Shown: positions 1 through 8,879, counted from the stretch's first letter. The stretch: 64,000 nt of DNA from a candidate division TA06 bacterium B3_TA06 (GCA_005223075.1 NJBO01000006.1:1-64000); one strand, 5' to 3'. Translations and numbers: made by a program. Notes: generated by a model from the sequence alone, not told the origin.

Positions 1-1554
1 GGGGGAGGCCTTGTAGAACCCTTTCGTATCGCAGAGGCTGAACTCGGTCATAATCAGAGACAGGGTTGTGCGGCAATGACCTCAGATGGCCATTTTGCTG
101 TAGCCTGGATAGACGGCATAGCCTCCGGCGATCCCGATGATCCTGATGATCAAGAGCCGGAGCTTTTCGTCCGCTTCTTTGACCGGGATGGAAATCCAAT
201 GACCGAGGCTTATAAGATTACAAAGCTTGCGGACACCTCGTGGATTTGGCACCCTTGCCTTGAGATGGACACGGTAGGCAACACCATCCTGCTTTGGGAA
301 GAGAGGAAGACTCGGGGCAAGGAGGAGCCTTCTTACGTGTGCTTTCAGCACTTTGCACCTGGCGGCAACCCTGTTGGCTCTGCGCACACCTTGGTTGCTC
401 GCGCACTCTTAGGTAAGCAGACGCCGCCATTCAGCCCGATTGACCTCAGCCTCAACAATAATGAGGAGTTCGTGGTTACCTGGTGTGAGATAGAGCCTGG
501 CCCCCCTACTTACAAGAACTACGTGTGGGTGGAGCGCTTTGATATGGAGGGTGATCCTAAGAACCGGCCCTTCCTGGCTTGTGATGAGGAGTGTGTATTC
601 TTCTATTATCCCAGGGTGGCGTTGAACGACGAAGGCGACGTGGTGGTAACCTGGCGTGATCAGCTTACTCCTTTTTATTCTGACACGGCGTATCAACGGT
701 TCCAGGTGTTCGATGCCGCAGATGAACCAATCCTGTCGTGGAGGTCCAGGGGGCATCTCTTGGATTATGAGGAGCACGACGACTGGGACCCCCAGTTCTT
801 TTGGCTTGAGGATGAGCGTTTCGTGGCGTTCTGGCGAAGATCTATAGATTTAAATTTATGGGGGCTTATGGGTCGAGTGTTCGTGCATCGCGGGTTGGCG
901 CGGCATCCCATACGCTTGGTGATGCTTGATCCTCACGAAGTTGGAGCCTGGGAAAAGATGTTCTCAGTTGCCTTTTCTTCGGATGGGCGGTTTGCTGAAA
1001 CGCATCTTCGAAGGAGTGAGTTACACGAAAACTGGTGGTGGGAGCGTCCGGGTGGCATAATTGGAGAGATTCGAGACAAGGAGGTTTGGCGACAGACTAA
1101 CCTCTTCGAGTATACGTTACCCTTCGAAAAAGATACCGCACAGGGAATTAACCCCGTATGGATGGCTTATTTTGTACCTGCCGTAGGGGTGTGCGATGAC
1201 CGAATCGTGTGGGTATATCCCCATTCCACGCCCGATAGCATCTGTGAGGCCTGGGCCATGATCACCGACTGGGACATGGGGGTAGGGGTGGTTGAGCAGC
1301 CGATTGTTGAAAAGCCGCCCAACTGGGAAGTGATAACCTCCATCGGTTCTCAAATAGTGCTGCGATATCAAGATAGACCCGATGGCTTTCGAGCTTCAAT
1401 CTTCGACGCCTCAGGCCGCAAGGTGGATGAGGTGCACGCAACTGAATCCTCTGGAATGATTATCTGGGGGAGGTGTTACGGGCCTGGTGTTTACTTCATC
1501 GTGCTGAAGTCCGCGGGAGCGACCAAGGCGCAGAAGGTAGTGTTGATTCGGTAA
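1..1554 (+). CDS. Exported protein with C-terminal sorting domain, 5' end missing
   Basis: The frame is open from the first base of the window, so the true start lies upstream and more than 517 residues are visible. The body is rich in Trp and aromatic residues with repeated FxVxW-like strands (FVVTWCE, VVVTWRD, FVAFWRR), typical of beta-propeller-like secreted proteins. The last ~70 residues (ASIFDASGRKVDE, then GPGVYFIVLKS and a basic end KVVLIR) look like a type IX secretion/Por-type C-terminal sorting domain. I infer a secreted, surface-anchored protein. No catalytic motif was recognised and the substrate is unknown. Confidence 0.75.
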   Translation, partial: GGGLVEPFRIAEAELGHNQRQGCAAMTSDGHFAVAWIDGIASGDPDDPDDQEPELFVRFFDRDGNPMTEAYKITKLADTSWIWHPCLEMDTVGNTILLWEERKTRGKEEPSYVCFQHFAPGGNPVGSAHTLVARALLGKQTPPFSPIDLSLNNNEEFVVTWCEIEPGPPTYKNYVWVERFDMEGDPKNRPFLACDEECVFFYYPRVALNDEGDVVVTWRDQLTPFYSDTAYQRFQVFDAADEPILSWRSRGHLLDYEEHDDWDPQFFWLEDERFVAFWRRSIDLNLWGLMGRVFVHRGLARHPIRLVMLDPHEVGAWEKMFSVAFSSDGRFAETHLRRSELHENWWWERPGGIIGEIRDKEVWRQTNLFEYTLPFEKDTAQGINPVWMAYFVPAVGVCDDRIVWVYPHSTPDSICEAWAMITDWDMGVGVVEQPIVEKPPNWEVITSIGSQIVLRYQDRPDGFRASIFDASGRKVDEVHATESSGMIIWGRCYGPGVYFIVLKSAGATKAQKVVLIR

Positions 1555-1589
1555 CCCTCTTCCCAGCCCTCTCCCGGTAGGAGAGTTCG

Positions 1590-1638
1590 TAGGGGCTGAC
1601 CTCAGCGCGCCCCCTTCGGGTGTCAGGTCAGCCCGAAT
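1590..1638. repeat. Palindromic intergenic repeat, GGGCTGACCT type
   Basis: GGGCTGACCT (1593-1602) pairs perfectly with AGGTCAGCCC (1625-1634) around a second small hairpin, CCCCCTTCGGG. Near-identical architecture recurs at 20890-20932 and in variant form at 26334-26372. It sits in the gap after the first gene and belongs to a dispersed palindrome family seen in most gaps of this window. Confidence 0.7.
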
Positions 1639-1759
1639 AATTAAACTTCGGGCAATCAATTAATCCACCTTATTCCCCGCCCCCTTAATCCCCCTCCACC
1701 AAGGAGGGGGAATTTCCTCTCCCAGTGGGAGAGGAATAAAAGGTGAGGGTACACCCAGC

Positions 1760-2312
1760 TTTTTTTACCCCAGACGTCTGCTCCGCATCCGCCCGGGGAC
1801 CCCGAACAATCAGCTGTGAGCCGATCGCTGTGAGCGTCACCCCTTGACCCCTTCATTTTACAATTTACAATTTGCATTTTGACTTTTGCACCGGAGGGCG
1901 ACGCTTGCGGAGCTATTCGCATTTTAAAATTTGCATTTTGCAATTTGATATTTGCAATGGCGACGCAGTCGCGCCCTCTGCCGTCAGCTGTCCGCTGTGA
2001 GCTGTTATTTGTCCCACTTTTTTACCCCAGACGTCTGCTTCCCGCCCCATCATTTTGAAATTTGCATTTTGTCCGAAGGACGACGCTTGCGGAGTAAATT
2101 TGATATTTGCATTCGCGACGAAGTCGCGTCCCCTGCCGTCAGCTGTGAGCTGTCAGCTGTGAGCGTCACCCCTTGACCCTTCCATTTTACACTTTGCACT
2201 TTGACTTTTGCACCGGAGGGCGACGCTTGCGGAGCAATCGCATTTTAAAATTTGCAATTTGATATTTGCAATGGCGACGCAGTCGCGCCTTTGTCCATCT
2301 TTTGTCCCACTT
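1760..2312. repeat. Degenerate direct-repeat cluster in a 1.1 kb gene-free gap
   Basis: The gap 1555-2683 holds no convincing gene. The block at about 1828-1980 is repeated at about 2159-2290: both carry GTGAGCGTCACCCCTTGACC, an AT-rich TTTGCA/TTTTGA run, CACCGGAGGGCGACGC, then a GGCGACGCAGTCGCGCC hairpin. TTTTTTACCCCAGACGTCTG occurs at about 1763 and 2019. Short CAGCTGTGAGC repeats lie between. Open frames here are by-products of repeats. It looks like layered palindromic or MITE-like insertions. Confidence 0.65.
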
Positions 2313-2337
2313 ATTCGGCATCGGACCCGCAAAATGT

Positions 2338-2420
2338 CCACCTTTTGACCAACTTTTGACCACCTTTTGACCAGCATCTGACCAGCTTTTTTGTGACGAG
2401 TTGGACTCAAACCTGACGCG
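2338..2420 (-). repeat. Composite repeat copy 1: five 11-bp units plus conserved head (minus orientation)
   Basis: Five exact 11-bp steps run from 2338 to 2392 (CCACCTTTTGA, CCAACTTTTGA, CCACCTTTTGA, CCAGCATCTGA, CCAGCTTTTTT). They are followed by GTGACGAG...AAACCTGACG at 2393-2419, the reverse complement of a head sequence shared with copies at 19593, 25510 and 63484. On the distal side it runs on into a CGCGACTGCGTCGC-type palindrome, as copy 2 also does. The promoter of the next gene begins 175 bp downstream. Confidence 0.75.
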
Positions 2421-2594
2421 CTGTGGGTATCTCCATGGGGATAAGTGGAAAACCTGTTGGTGAACCTACGGAGGTCCAAGAGAGTAGGATCGAGTAGCCC
2501 TTGTCTTGTAAGGGTCAACAAGAACGGCGTTCGCAGATATGGATCAGGCATGATGTAGTGTGTTTTGCCTCCTTAAGTCCCGTCTCCAAGAGAC

Positions 2595-2623
2595 TTGACA
2601 GATCCTTAGTTTTGTTGTATAAT
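2595..2623 (+). promoter_or_regulatory. Sigma-70-type promoter of the OmpA/PTS operon
   Basis: TTGACA at 2595-2600, a 17 bp spacer and TATAAT at 2618-2623: a full consensus match. The start codon at 2684 follows a ~55 nt leader ending in AAGGAGG. No other strong promoter was seen up to 10830, consistent with one long operon. Confidence 0.85.
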
Positions 2624-2683
2624 TTTATAATAGAGGGCGGACGTGCCCTAGAGAATGTGGAAATCCATTCAAGGAGGTTTGCT

Positions 2684-4366
2684 ATGAGAAAAGTCGTGCT
2701 TGTAACTATAATCCTTGCAAGCGTGGCCTTTCCCTACAATACCGTTTTAGGAAATCGCGGTACCTTCAGGGTTTACTCCGGTGCCTGCGAGGATATGGGG
2801 ATGCTTACCATCGACCTGAACGTCTTCGGGACGATGATGAACATCGACTCGGTGGTTGCTCCGGATACCGTTTCCAGCACTGCTCAGCTTACAGAGGTTC
2901 TGCCCTATGTGGCCCTATCCTTTACTCCCTGGCACTACCTTGAGTTTTCGCTATGGGGACACGGGCGTTACGCGACCTTCGGGAACTACACCTCCAGTAC
3001 GGCAGAGCTCTACAACGATCTCGGCCTTTCCGTTAAGGGGGGAGTGCCCATATACTTCAACAAGGCAAAGAATGTCTACCTTGCACCGGGTATCGACGGA
3101 TTTGCCTACATGCAGGGTCTGGGTACGAGCGTCTTCGGCTTCGGCGGCAGAGGGCTTATGACCCTCAGACTTAACTGGCTTGGGATGCATCTCAACGGCG
3201 GCTACGAGTACCTTACCGGATCTACCAGCCCAGGATACGTGCTCACGGGCGTAGGCTTGGAGGTTTGGCCTTTCAGTTTCGCCGGCCTTATAGTCGACGG
3301 CACGGCCAGGATTCCCCAGGATTCACTCTCTCAATTTACCAATTTCCTTTATGTAACCCCTGGTTTGCGCCTCGGTTTCGGAGGCAGGGCTACGAAGTTT
3401 AACGTCAATCTGGGTTGCGAGCTCGAGCCTATGCAGACGCCTTTCCGCTGGCACGCCTTGGCTGGAGTCGGTATCGGCTTCAATCTCATGCCAACAGCCG
3501 AGGGATACATAAACGGTATCGTCGTTGATAAGGTCACTCAGAAGCCTGTTGCTGAGGCCAAGATCTGCATAGAGGGGCATCCTGGGATCGATACCTACGT
3601 TACCGGTACAGACGGGCGTTTCTCGGTCGAGTACCCGGAAGGAACCTTCTTCCTTGTGGCCGAGCATCCTGATTACGTGACCACTCGCATCGGCTCGGAG
3701 CTGATCGAGCTTGAGGGCGGTACAGTGATGCTGGAGCTCGCTCCCATTACTGGAGGAGCTACGGTTGTTGGAACCGTGGTAGATGCCGTTAACAACGCCC
3801 CGGTTCAAGCGGTGCTCCGTTTCGTCAGCATAACCGGGGATACGGTTCTTTCTTCTTTCAAGAGCGATGCTGTGTCCGGTTACTATCGTGCCGTTGTGCC
3901 TGCGGGGACCTACCGCGTTGACGCGGAGGCCGCGGGTTACAAGAAGACCCACAAGAGCATGATACTTGAGGATACCGATGAGGTGGTGGTTGACTTTAAG
4001 CTGGAGCGTGTGGCCCCCCAGGCCCCTCCGCCGCCCATAGCCTTCCGGTCGATCTACTTCGGACGCGGTGAGGCCGGTCTTTCCCCACAAGACTATGCCC
4101 CACTCAAGGAGGCTGTTAGCGTCCTTAAGGCGCATCCTGAGGTTAAGGTACAGCTTAGAGGCTATACCGACAGCGTAGGGGATGCCGCATCCAACCAAAG
4201 GCTCTCTCTTCGCAGGGCCCAGTCGGTGCGTGATTTCCTGATCTCTAACGGCATCTCGCCTGATCGTATCGGAGTCGTTGGTTATGGTGAATCCCATCCG
4301 CGCGGCGACAACCGTACACGCACAGGACGTGATCTCAATCGGCGCGTAGATATCGTGGTTATGTAA
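2684..4366 (+). CDS. OmpA-family outer membrane protein with regulatory-like Ig domains
   Basis: 560 residues from the ATG at 2684, chosen because AAGGAGG sits 6 nt upstream and the protein then opens with a signal peptide (MRKVVLVTIILASVAF). Order of parts: a beta-strand-rich barrel-like half (about 20-280), two carboxypeptidase-regulatory-like domains (GIVVDKVTQKPVAEAKI near 290 and VVGTVVDAVNNAPV near 365), and a C-terminal OmpA peptidoglycan-binding domain (about 450-560; IYFGRGEAGL, LRGYTDSVGDAASNQRLS, RRVDIVV). It probably links outer membrane to cell wall. It is the first gene of the run that leads into the PTS genes. An in-frame extension to 2501 would include the promoter and is rejected. 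Confidence 0.85.
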   Translation: MRKVVLVTIILASVAFPYNTVLGNRGTFRVYSGACEDMGMLTIDLNVFGTMMNIDSVVAPDTVSSTAQLTEVLPYVALSFTPWHYLEFSLWGHGRYATFGNYTSSTAELYNDLGLSVKGGVPIYFNKAKNVYLAPGIDGFAYMQGLGTSVFGFGGRGLMTLRLNWLGMHLNGGYEYLTGSTSPGYVLTGVGLEVWPFSFAGLIVDGTARIPQDSLSQFTNFLYVTPGLRLGFGGRATKFNVNLGCELEPMQTPFRWHALAGVGIGFNLMPTAEGYINGIVVDKVTQKPVAEAKICIEGHPGIDTYVTGTDGRFSVEYPEGTFFLVAEHPDYVTTRIGSELIELEGGTVMLELAPITGGATVVGTVVDAVNNAPVQAVLRFVSITGDTVLSSFKSDAVSGYYRAVVPAGTYRVDAEAAGYKKTHKSMILEDTDEVVVDFKLERVAPQAPPPPIAFRSIYFGRGEAGLSPQDYAPLKEAVSVLKAHPEVKVQLRGYTDSVGDAASNQRLSLRRAQSVRDFLISNGISPDRIGVVGYGESHPRGDNRTRTGRDLNRRVDIVVM

Positions 4367-4397
4367 AGAGCCGATCTTTATCTCTAGGAGGCCTAAG

Positions 4398-4934
4398 ATG
4401 AAAAGGATCATCACGCTTGCTGTGCTCCTTGGGGCAGTGGTTTCGATTGCAACACAGGTGCCGTATGAGACCATCACCAGGGAAGAAGGCGTCTATCTTC
4501 TGGAACTGGCAGGTGTCGGGTTCGCTTTTGATGATCAGGATACCCTCATGCAACCTGAGACCTTTATGATTAAGGTGATATCACGCGTTCAGGAACTTGA
4601 GTCTATGTCCACACCTGAAGGTGGTTTGCCTGTTCGTCAGAAGGTTCTGGTTAAGCCTTCTGCTATCCGGGTGGGGTATACAACCTACCCCCTTGATGTG
4701 GTTGAACTCAGCTCTACCTATGTTGAGGCGAACGTATACTCCGGCAAGGTTACCGAACTGGGCGAGTTGGTTGCCGAAGAACGTATAGGTAAGCTTCAGG
4801 TGTCGTTTGCTATCTTCACAGGGCTTCCCGGCGGTAAGGGCACTCTCATGCTGGGTGAGAAGAGCTATTCTATCTTCTTCTATCAACCCGAAGCCCTGGA
4901 TGGTTTCTATAGGTGGGCACCAGAGTTCGAGTAG
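4398..4934 (+). CDS. Exported protein of unknown function
   Basis: 178 residues. TAGGAGG lies 7 nt before the ATG, and the N-terminus (MKRIITLAVLLGAVVSIAT) is a clear signal peptide. The mature part is mixed alpha/beta with no motif I recognise, mentions no cysteines of a lipobox, and ends with an aromatic FFYQPEALDGFYRWAPEFE-like tail. It lies 31 bp after the OmpA-like gene and 6 bp before the next gene in the same frame, so co-expression and an envelope role are inferred. Confidence 0.7.
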   Translation: MKRIITLAVLLGAVVSIATQVPYETITREEGVYLLELAGVGFAFDDQDTLMQPETFMIKVISRVQELESMSTPEGGLPVRQKVLVKPSAIRVGYTTYPLDVVELSSTYVEANVYSGKVTELGELVAEERIGKLQVSFAIFTGLPGGKGTLMLGEKSYSIFFYQPEALDGFYRWAPEFE

Positions 4935-4940
4935 CAAGAT

Positions 4941-5858
4941 TTGCTTAAGCTAATCCTGCTGTTTTCAGCAGCGTTTTGGGGAGATACCCAGGTGCGGGAG
5001 TGGGCAGCGGTTGATGCTTACTACGGAGTAGGGTTGCCTTTATGTAATCGGCTTAACGTTGTTGAGTTTACCTTGGGGTTGTCTTATATAGGGATTGGTT
5101 CTTCAATTGTCGAGTCCTACGGCTTTGGCTCTCGCGACAGCGGTCAGTTCATCGGTTCACTCCTGCCTTTGCATGTGAGTGTTCCGATCTATCAGAAGAT
5201 AGCCTTCTGGAGGAACGATGCATTTTTCAAACATTTCATCGCCTTCAATGTTCGCGGTTCTGGTTGGGGGCAACGCTACGATGTGCTCGGCCCGCTGTCT
5301 TTCATCCTTGAGCGTCGCTGGAGGGCCAAAGCCCCTTATCTTGTTTTTGAACTTATGGGACGCTGGTCTCCGGTGAGGATGGTGGGTCTGCAGGCTACCC
5401 TGGGGACGTTGATTGTAAAGGATGCTGCTGAACGAATCTACCTCACCCTTGGGATATGCATAGGCACTGCTGGCCCTGCATCGAAGTATAAGATCGGACC
5501 CCGTCTTGAGGTAGCCGGGGTCGTGTTCGATGATGCCATCGGTGGAAACAGCAACGGTATCCTTGAGCCTGGTGAGGAGGGCCGCCTTCTGGTTTTCCTG
5601 GTTAACCGCGGCTTGAAGGATTCAGATACAATCTTCCTGAAGGCTGTGATGCGAGACCCTCAGCTGTCGGAATATCTTACTATTTTGGATACCACAATTC
5701 CCCCTCTGGGGGCTAACCGCTCGATTGAGGTTTCTTTACCTGTCGTTGCCGGGGATCGTTTGCCTGCCCTTCCTTTGCGGCTGCGCGTGTGGGGCAAAGA
5801 TTCACAGGGTAATATGGTATCCCCGGCCAATATCGAGATCCCTACTGTGGGTTCGTGA
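4941..5858 (+). CDS. Exported protein with a C-terminal Ig-like (CARDB/NEW3-type) domain
   Basis: 305 residues from a TTG that opens a hydrophobic leader (LKLILLFSAAFWG). No good Shine-Dalgarno is visible and the TTG lies only 6 nt after the previous stop in the same frame, so translation may depend on coupling to the upstream gene. Residues ~20-190 are barrel-like strands. From about 190 the GNSNGILEPGEEGRLLVFL motif and following strands match the conserved-adhesin/NEW3 Ig-like domains common in secreted proteins of these bacteria. The stop overlaps the GTG of the EIIB gene. Function is not known. Confidence 0.65.
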   Translation: MLKLILLFSAAFWGDTQVREWAAVDAYYGVGLPLCNRLNVVEFTLGLSYIGIGSSIVESYGFGSRDSGQFIGSLLPLHVSVPIYQKIAFWRNDAFFKHFIAFNVRGSGWGQRYDVLGPLSFILERRWRAKAPYLVFELMGRWSPVRMVGLQATLGTLIVKDAAERIYLTLGICIGTAGPASKYKIGPRLEVAGVVFDDAIGGNSNGILEPGEEGRLLVFLVNRGLKDSDTIFLKAVMRDPQLSEYLTILDTTIPPLGANRSIEVSLPVVAGDRLPALPLRLRVWGKDSQGNMVSPANIEIPTVGS

Positions 5859-6352
5859 GTGCTATAGAGTGGTTCAGGGTCGATGATCGCTTGATCCACG
5901 GCCAGGTAATGGTGGGGTGGGTTCTTGTGTTGGATATCCCAAGGATAATCCTGGCCAACGATCGAGTTGCAACCGATGCCTGGCATCAAGATACTTTAAG
6001 GACTGTAGTAACCTCCTTTTCTGAGGGTGTGAAGCTGGAGATGCTAAGACTTTCAGAAACAGTTGCTTATGTGGAGAACAATCGCCTCAAAGGCCGCCAA
6101 ATGATTCTTGTGGAGTCCGTTAGCGACGTAGAGGCCCTCTATCGCCAGGGCTTGTCCTTGCCTGTGCTTAACCTTGGCGGCGTTCATTCACGCCAGGGGC
6201 GAGAGAAGTTCCTTTCGTTCCTCTATCTTGACTCAAGCGAGATCGAGGCTATACTGAGGTTGAGCCGTAAGGGCATTAAGGTAATCGCCCGGGATCTTCC
6301 AGGCTCAAGGGCCGTTGACGTGGTGAAATTGATTAAACGCAAGAGGAGATAG
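5855..6352 (+). CDS. PTS mannose/fructose/sorbose-family EIIB
   Basis: 165 residues, the usual EIIB size. The family signature FRVDDRLIHGQVMVGW surrounds His15, the residue phosphorylated by EIIA; the remainder (VILANDRVATD-like strand, VNLGGVHSRQGR loop) follows the PTSIIB_sorb fold. In the family EIIB passes phosphate to sugar carried by EIIC/EIID. The GTG start overlaps the preceding stop, and the stop overlaps the GTG of the EIIC remnant, indicating translational coupling. Because the permease downstream is damaged, this EIIB may act only in signalling. Confidence 0.88.
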   Translation: MSAIEWFRVDDRLIHGQVMVGWVLVLDIPRIILANDRVATDAWHQDTLRTVVTSFSEGVKLEMLRLSETVAYVENNRLKGRQMILVESVSDVEALYRQGLSLPVLNLGGVHSRQGREKFLSFLYLDSSEIEAILRLSRKGIKVIARDLPGSRAVDVVKLIKRKRR

Positions 6353-6512
6353 TGAACCCGCAACTTATCATAGCGGTTTTATGCGTCCTTTCCGGGTTGT
6401 TGATGCTGAATAAGTACTCAGTTGGGGAGTTCGGGGTTTCACAACCACTTGTTTCCGCATCTTTGTGGGATTTACAGCCTGGGTGGTTGTATGGGCGCTG
6501 CTAAGATTCTAA
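6352..6512 (+). pseudogene. Remnant of PTS EIIC permease (internal deletion and frameshift)
   Basis: From the GTG at 6352 the frame gives a typical EIIC N-terminus (NPQLIIAVLCVLSGLLMLNK, then GEFGVSQPLVSASLW) but stops at 6504 after only 50 residues; an intact EIIC is roughly 250. In a different frame, about 6459-6512, a hydrophobic end FVGFTAWVVVWALLRF followed by a stop resembles the last membrane helix of an EIIC. The simplest reading is an EIIC that lost ~190 internal codons out of frame. Start and stop still overlap the neighbouring genes, so the deletion appears internal. Confidence 0.65.
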
Positions 6513-6862
6513 AGAACTTCATTGCGCAGCTTTTTGTTCAGAACCTGTGGAACTTTGAAAGTGAGCAGGGGCCTGGGATGGCGTTTGTGCTTTCGGCTCG
6601 TTCCAGAAAGAAGGCGGTGATTCAACCTCCACAATCTACGTTCAACACCAACCCTTACCTTGCCTCTTTCCTCACCGGGGTTCTTGTTCGGGAGCAGAAC
6701 AAGGAGGGGATAGAAGGGGTTTCATCCCTGCTGATGGAGTCCTGGTTCGTTTTTATCCCTTGTTTCGCTATCTCGCTTGTTTTTGCGCTTCTCAGGATCT
6801 CGCCTCTGTTCAATCTTTTGGTTAATCTTCTTGTTGTAGTTGTGCTGGGGATTATTTTATGA
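6491..6862 (+). CDS. Truncated PTS mannose-family EIID-like protein
   Basis: 123 residues from ATG 6491. The N-terminal half matches EIID: FVQNLWNFESEQGPGMAFVL corresponds to the conserved QxxWNYERMQxxGFxF region and FNTNPYLASFLTGVLVREQN to FNTNPYLAPFILG. A normal EIID has ~260-280 residues; the GPLAGIGDSxFWG region and the C-terminal membrane bundle are absent, replaced by two hydrophobic segments (about 75-123). The stop overlaps the HPr ATG, so the frame is maintained by coupling. Whether it transports anything is doubtful. Confidence 0.7.
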   Translation: MGAAKILKNFIAQLFVQNLWNFESEQGPGMAFVLSARSRKKAVIQPPQSTFNTNPYLASFLTGVLVREQNKEGIEGVSSLLMESWFVFIPCFAISLVFALLRISPLFNLLVNLLVVVVLGIIL

Positions 6863-7119
6863 TTACACTCGAGGTTATCATCCGCAACAAGATAGGACTG
6901 CATGCGCGTCCGGCGGCCCAGTTTGTCAAGGTAGCTGAGGGTTTTAAGTGTGATATATGGGTTACCAAGGACGGTATTCGGGTTAACGGCAAGAGCATCC
7001 TCTCGCTTCTTACCCTGGCCGCCGAGGAGGGGAGCCTGGTTTTGCTTGAGGCTGAGGGCCTGGATGAAGCAGAGGCCCTTGAGGCGTTAAGGAATATACT
7101 CCAGGAGGATGGTGAATGA
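6859..7119 (+). CDS. ptsH: Phosphocarrier protein HPr
   Basis: 86 residues, standard length. GLHARPAAQFV contains the EI-phosphorylated His15, and NGKSILSLLTLAAEEGS places Ser46 where HPr kinase/phosphorylase acts in organisms that have it. HPr carries phosphate from EI to EIIA. It is joined by ATGA-type overlaps to EIID upstream and EI downstream. Both regulatory residues being intact next to a broken permease supports a phosphorelay kept for signalling. Confidence 0.95.
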   Translation: MITLEVIIRNKIGLHARPAAQFVKVAEGFKCDIWVTKDGIRVNGKSILSLLTLAAEEGSLVLLEAEGLDEAEALEALRNILQEDGE

Positions 7120-8879
7120 TTATCCTGCGTGGTATTGCGGTTTCAGGCAGCATAGGGATGGGTAAGGCGTTCCTTTTTACCTCCAAGCCGCCTGAACTTA
7201 GACGCGTTCGTATCCCGGAGAAGAACATCCAGACGGAGCAGGAACGCCTTGAGGCTATGCTTACCTCAACCAGAAAAGAACTTAAAGAATTCCAGGCTGG
7301 TATTCGCAAATCTCTTGGTCCGGAGTTCGCGGATCTTCTTGAGGTGCAGATACAGATCCTTTCCGATCCCTCGTTGCTTGAGACCTGCAAGCGCAATATC
7401 AGTGAGGCCTACAGTGCGGAGTATGCGTTCAGCAAAGCGGTAGCAGAGATTGCCAGGCCGCTCCTTGATGCGAAGGATGGGTTGTTTAAGGAACGTCTGG
7501 TCGACATCGAGGATATTACCAATCGTGTTCTGCGCAATCTTCTTTCCCTGCCCTCGGTTTCTATAATCGACGCGCCCCGCGATTCGGTGGTGCTAGCACA
7601 TAACATTCCGCCTTCGGAGATAGTGCTCCTCGATCCCAGAAGGGTCAGGGGTCTGGCGACCGAGATAGGGGGGCGAACCTCTCATGTTGCCATTATCGCC
7701 AGGGCGTTGGAGATACCGGCCGTCCTCGGCGTAGAGCATCTCTTGGAGAAACTCAAGGACGATGAGCAGGTGGTGGTGGACGGTCAGCGTGGACAGGTTG
7801 TGCTTGCCCCTACCGAGCACCGCGTCTCGATATACGCTGCTGAGATACGGGAATACGCCGCCCGTCGCAAGAGACTTTTCGATGAGGCCAAGCAGGCACC
7901 TATCACCCTGGACGAACGCAAGATTGATATCTCAGCCAATATAGAGCTGACGAGCGAGATTGGTGCCTTAAAACGCTATGGAGCGCAGGGGGTTGGGCTT
8001 TTCAGGACGGAGTATGTCTTTCTTACCAAACGCCGGTTTCCATCGGAGGAGGAGCAGTATCGTATCTACAGCGAGGCGGCGATCCAGCTGAAGCCGCATC
8101 CGGTGATCATACGAACCCTGGATATCGGGGGCGATAAGGTGTTGCCCGGTTACGAGGAGGCAAATCCCTTCCTTGGCTGGCGTGCGGTGCGATTTCTCTT
8201 CGACAACGAGGATATCTTCCTTGCGCAGCTGCGAGCCATACTTCGCGCTTCAGCTCACGGCAATGTGAAGATCATGTTTCCCATGATCTCAGATCTCTCC
8301 GAGATCAAGCGAGCCAAGCTTCTCTTAAAGAGGGCCCGCGAAGAGCTCGAAAGCAAAAAACAGAGGTTCGATCCCGATATGGAGGTGGGAATCATGGTGG
8401 AGGTTCCCTCCGCAGCCCTTATGGCCGACCGCATGGCGAAGTATGTTGATTTCTTCAGTATTGGCACGAATGATCTTACCCAGTACACATTGGCGGCGGA
8501 CAGGGGGAACGAGAAGATTTCGCTCCTCTTCAACCACTACCATCCGGCGGTACTGCAGCTTATAAGACGGGTGATCGGTGCCGGACACAAGGCTCATATC
8601 TGGGTGGGTGTATGCGGGGAGATGGCTGCCGAAGCCCTTGGCGTGGCTTTGCTTATAGGGTTAGGAGTTGATGAGCTTTCAATGACCCCAGGTGCCGTTC
8701 CTGTTGCCTGCAAGATCATACGCAACGTTAAGGTGGAGGAGTTGCGCCGCATTGCCAATCGCGCGGTGGAGTACTCTACACCGGTGGAGGTCATCCGCTA
8801 CCTGCGCAGGGAGCTGAGTCGGAAATACCACGATCTTGCTGTTCTGTTCCTTGAAAGGAAGAACGTATGCTATCCTTAG
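7116..8879 (+). CDS. ptsI: PTS enzyme I (phosphoenolpyruvate-protein phosphotransferase)
   Basis: 587 residues, full family length. The N-terminal HPr-binding helical domain is followed by the swivelling domain with GGRTSHVAIIARALEIPAV (active His near residue 190) and the PEP-binding TIM barrel with GVGLFRTEYVF, MFPMISDLSE, FSIGTNDLTQYTLAADR and the VCGEMAAE signature. It takes phosphate from PEP and passes it to HPr. The ATG overlaps the HPr stop, and its end overlaps the next gene by 13 nt. No EIIA gene was found in the window. Confidence 0.96.
   Translation: MIILRGIAVSGSIGMGKAFLFTSKPPELRRVRIPEKNIQTEQERLEAMLTSTRKELKEFQAGIRKSLGPEFADLLEVQIQILSDPSLLETCKRNISEAYSAEYAFSKAVAEIARPLLDAKDGLFKERLVDIEDITNRVLRNLLSLPSVSIIDAPRDSVVLAHNIPPSEIVLLDPRRVRGLATEIGGRTSHVAIIARALEIPAVLGVEHLLEKLKDDEQVVVDGQRGQVVLAPTEHRVSIYAAEIREYAARRKRLFDEAKQAPITLDERKIDISANIELTSEIGALKRYGAQGVGLFRTEYVFLTKRRFPSEEEQYRIYSEAAIQLKPHPVIIRTLDIGGDKVLPGYEEANPFLGWRAVRFLFDNEDIFLAQLRAILRASAHGNVKIMFPMISDLSEIKRAKLLLKRAREELESKKQRFDPDMEVGIMVEVPSAALMADRMAKYVDFFSIGTNDLTQYTLAADRGNEKISLLFNHYHPAVLQLIRRVIGAGHKAHIWVGVCGEMAAEALGVALLIGLGVDELSMTPGAVPVACKIIRNVKVEELRRIANRAVEYSTPVEVIRYLRRELSRKYHDLAVLFLERKNVCYP

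Noticed and set aside
2338-2392. CRISPR-like short tandem array
   Set aside because: The units are 11 bp with no unique spacers and there are no cas genes; it is a simple tandem array within a dispersed repeat.
1656-2551. Open frames in the repeat-rich gap
   Set aside because: They are generated by the AT-rich and palindromic repeats; the same peptide strings (for example KAGQMLVKRWSK) appear wherever the 11-bp repeat occurs.
3323-4477. Long antisense frame under the OmpA-like gene
   Set aside because: It has no ribosome-binding site and the plus strand carries unmistakable OmpA and Ig-like domains; the frame results from high GC.
4932-4943. Readthrough of the TAG between two same-frame envelope genes
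   Set aside because: The second frame opens with its own hydrophobic leader, so separate proteins are more likely than a fusion; there is no stop-codon context to suggest recoding.
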